Below, piece by piece: positions 62,346 to 64,000 of a stretch of 64,000 nt of DNA. The position numbers and the translations under genes were made by a program. The stretch is from Pelagomonas calceolata (taxonomy: Eukaryota; Sar; Pelagophyceae; Pelagomonadales; Pelagomonadaceae). The stretch is from contig CAKKNE010000005.1 of the NCBI GenBank assembly GCA_918797485.1, positions 1 to 64,000 of the forward strand, given 5' to 3'. How positions within the stretch are numbered: the stretch's first letter is position 1; the number at the start of each line of letters is the position of its first letter. The notes under the pieces are model-generated. The model had not been told where the DNA came from and made no database searches. It saw only the letters and a list, made by a program, of their open reading frames with translations.

Positions 62346-63041
62346 CTGATATCAACCCTATGTATGTGCCGCGGGCTCCAGGCCTCCGGCGAAAAACGAC
62401 CCCCCCCCATCGAGTCCCCCGCGCGGCGGCGATATGCTGCCGTGGACGGGACACCTATTAATAACCCCTATTATCTCGTGAATCTTTTTTGCCTTCGTCG
62501 ATGGCGTGCTTGCCCCGATCCATTCCACGTGGAACCCGATCCGGCGTCGTCGTCTGGCGCCGAGGTATATATGAATAGTTTACTTCGGATGCCTGAGAAA
62601 CCCGTTTTTCCGCCTTACTTATTGGCCGAGACCCCTCCCTAGGCGCCGCGATAGTTCCCAGGCGCTAGTATGTCTTACTTGCCGCTAGCTTTACAGCTTT
62701 ACCAAGAGACAAAGATTAATTGGGGTTACGCAGTGCGGGCCCACAGCTAGCCGGCGACGCGTTAACTGTTAGCCGGAACCCTCCTGCGTGACAGCTTTCA
62801 GCTCCGCAGACCAGCGCTCGCCTCCGCCCGCCGGAGAGAGCCGCTGCCTTGTCGAAACTTCGGCAGGTCTCAAGCGGACAGAGCGGCCGCGCGCGCCAGC
62901 CAGGGCGTGCGCTCAGCTCAGCTCGGGAGACAGACGCCGCGAGCCGCCGCGCGTCTACGAGGGGCGCCGCCGACCGCGGTCAGCCCTCCGGGACGCACGA
63001 TAGGCAACGACAGCAGCAAATCGTCGGGCCAGCCGGCAAAC
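62346..63041. other. Intergenic region before the SNF7 gene
   Basis: Contains copy 9 of the CTAG element and probably the 5' UTR of the SNF7 gene. No gene supported. Confidence 0.4.
62664..62688 (+). promoter_or_regulatory. CTAG-bracketed promoter element, copy 9
   Basis: GCTAG, TATGTCTTAC, TTGC, CGCTAG; two extra bases before the core. About 355 bp before the SNF7 start codon. Confidence 0.5.
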
Positions 63042-63722
63042 ATGAACCTCTTCGGGCGGCGGCGGTCGAAGCCGCGGGGCGCCCCGGCGTCCAAGGACCC
63101 GGCGCAGACGATCGTGTCGTTGCGGGGCACCCTCGACACGTTGGAAAAGCGCCAGGCCCACCTCGACAAGCAAATCGCCAAGCAGGTCGCGGAGGCCAAG
63201 GCGAAGATGGCCAAAAAGGACAAGCGCGGCGCTTTATTTTGCCTTAAAAAGAAGAAGATGTACGAAGCGGAAATCGAGAAACTGAACGGCGCGCGCCTGA
63301 CCCTCGAGTCGCAGATCATCGCGCTCGAGGGCACGGTGACGAATGCGGACACCGTCGCGGCGATGAAATCGGGAGCGACCGCCATGAAGCACGCGCGGGC
63401 TGATGTCGACGCCGACGCCGTGGGTGATTTGATGGACGACATCCAGGAGGAGATGGCCACCGCCGACGAGATCTCGGCGGCGATCAGCGCTCCTGGCGGC
63501 GATTTGTTGGGAGATGACGAGCTGCTCGACGAGCTCAACGAGCTCGAGGAGCACGAGCTCGAAAGTCAATTATTGGACGCGCCGCCGATCCCCGTGGCGC
63601 CCCTGCCCGATGCACCGCTCTCAATGCCTGCGGTTCCGACGCAGCCGCCGGCCGCACCCGCGAAACAGGAAGATGCGGATCTCGCCGCGCTGCGGGAGCT
63701 CGAGGCGGCGATGGCGATGTAG
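63042..63722 (+). CDS. ESCRT-III subunit SNF7/CHMP4
   Basis: 226 residues from ATG 63042. Basic N-terminus MNLFGRRRSKPRG, helices 1-2 (IVSLRGTLDTLEKRQAHLDK ... AKMAKKDKRGALFCLKKKKM), then YEAEIEKLNGARLTLESQI and an acidic C-terminal half (DDIQEEMATADEISAAIS). The family usually ends with an acidic regulatory helix binding ALIX; the Pro-rich stretch before LAALRELEAAMAM fits. It polymerises on membranes in endosomal sorting, abscission and membrane repair. Upstream in-frame residues from 62907 look like UTR. Confidence 0.88.
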   Translation: MNLFGRRRSKPRGAPASKDPAQTIVSLRGTLDTLEKRQAHLDKQIAKQVAEAKAKMAKKDKRGALFCLKKKKMYEAEIEKLNGARLTLESQIIALEGTVTNADTVAAMKSGATAMKHARADVDADAVGDLMDDIQEEMATADEISAAISAPGGDLLGDDELLDELNELEEHELESQLLDAPPIPVAPLPDAPLSMPAVPTQPPAAPAKQEDADLAALRELEAAMAM

Positions 63723-64000
63723 TCCTCGGAGTAACGATTGACCTTTGTAGCTCGTGTCTTTTCGCGCGCAGCCGTGTTTGCTCTTACTACCCCTAGTCTA
63801 ACCCTTAAGATGGATAAGATGGATGTTACATCGGCCTGCAAGAGTCTACCGCGCTGGTGCCGGGAGGGGGGAAGCGGGCAGCAGAAGGAAACCTAAAACC
63901 CCCCGCATGCAGCAGTTTCTCCCTGAAGTACTGCGTAAAGCGCAGATTAGTCGTCGTTCGAGGCTCTCGACGTAGAATATCCATCAGCATAGGTCCTTGA
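63723..64000. other. 3' end of the window
   Basis: Probably the 3' UTR of the SNF7 gene and spacer; no gene seen. Confidence 0.4.

Overview
The window is nuclear DNA of a eukaryotic alga with a compact, GC-rich genome. It carries about 27 protein genes on both strands, spaced a few hundred bases apart or less, plus spliceosomal introns and proteins of the cytosol, nucleus, mitochondrion and plastid. Two genes start with a signal peptide followed by an F-centred motif (PASGFYA, CTAFTAPRR), the usual mark of import into a red-derived complex plastid of a heterokont. Ser/Thr/Pro linkers, DUF285 repeats and above all transposon-like introns (introners) with inverted ends point to a pelagophyte related to Aureococcus or Pelagomonas. 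The species name is inference.

Layout. 0-7.5 kb: a methyltransferase cut by the window edge, a MYND/RING-CH/TPR protein, an EF-hand/RCC1/discoidin protein, and the U1 snRNP protein U1C, split by two introners. 7.5-15.4 kb: one giant multi-membrane surface protein with duplicated DUF285 blocks. 15.7-26.9 kb: PC-esterase, unknown protein, mitochondrial carrier, unknown protein, EXS-domain transporter, a zinc-finger protein and a membrane C-type lectin. 27.0-28.7 kb: a gene-free, lower-GC segment between direct repeats. 28.8-40.4 kb: FAD oxidoreductase, SUMO-like/beta-helix protein, TPR-DNAJC8 fusion, eIF4E, a CaMK-type kinase and a Na+/H+ exchanger. 40.4-49.3 kb: plastid ferredoxin-thioredoxin reductase, ankyrin/glycosyltransferase-like protein, adrenodoxin reductase, ubiquitin-eS30, plastid acyltransferase/hydrolase, a retroelement 3' fragment and a small unknown gene. 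49.6-63.7 kb: RS/RRM protein, IQ/WW/LRR/TPR protein, F-box protein, PH protein, ribosomal P1, a cold-shock/LOTUS/SAM protein and SNF7/CHMP4.

Three layers of structure are not explained by the genes. First, introners: short inverted-repeat elements flanked by target duplications that are spliced as introns in U1C, FTR and the acyltransferase, in either orientation. Second, a 23-25 bp element (GCTAG, then TGTCTTAC, then CGCTAG) occurs nine times, each time in an intergenic stretch just upstream of at least one gene; I do not recognise it. Third, the 3' end of a retroelement recurs five times, sometimes with a short hexamer tail.

Many host genes are intact in sequence but jump frame by one base, several times at homopolymers. 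I read these mostly as assembly indels, so exon models below are approximate where stated.
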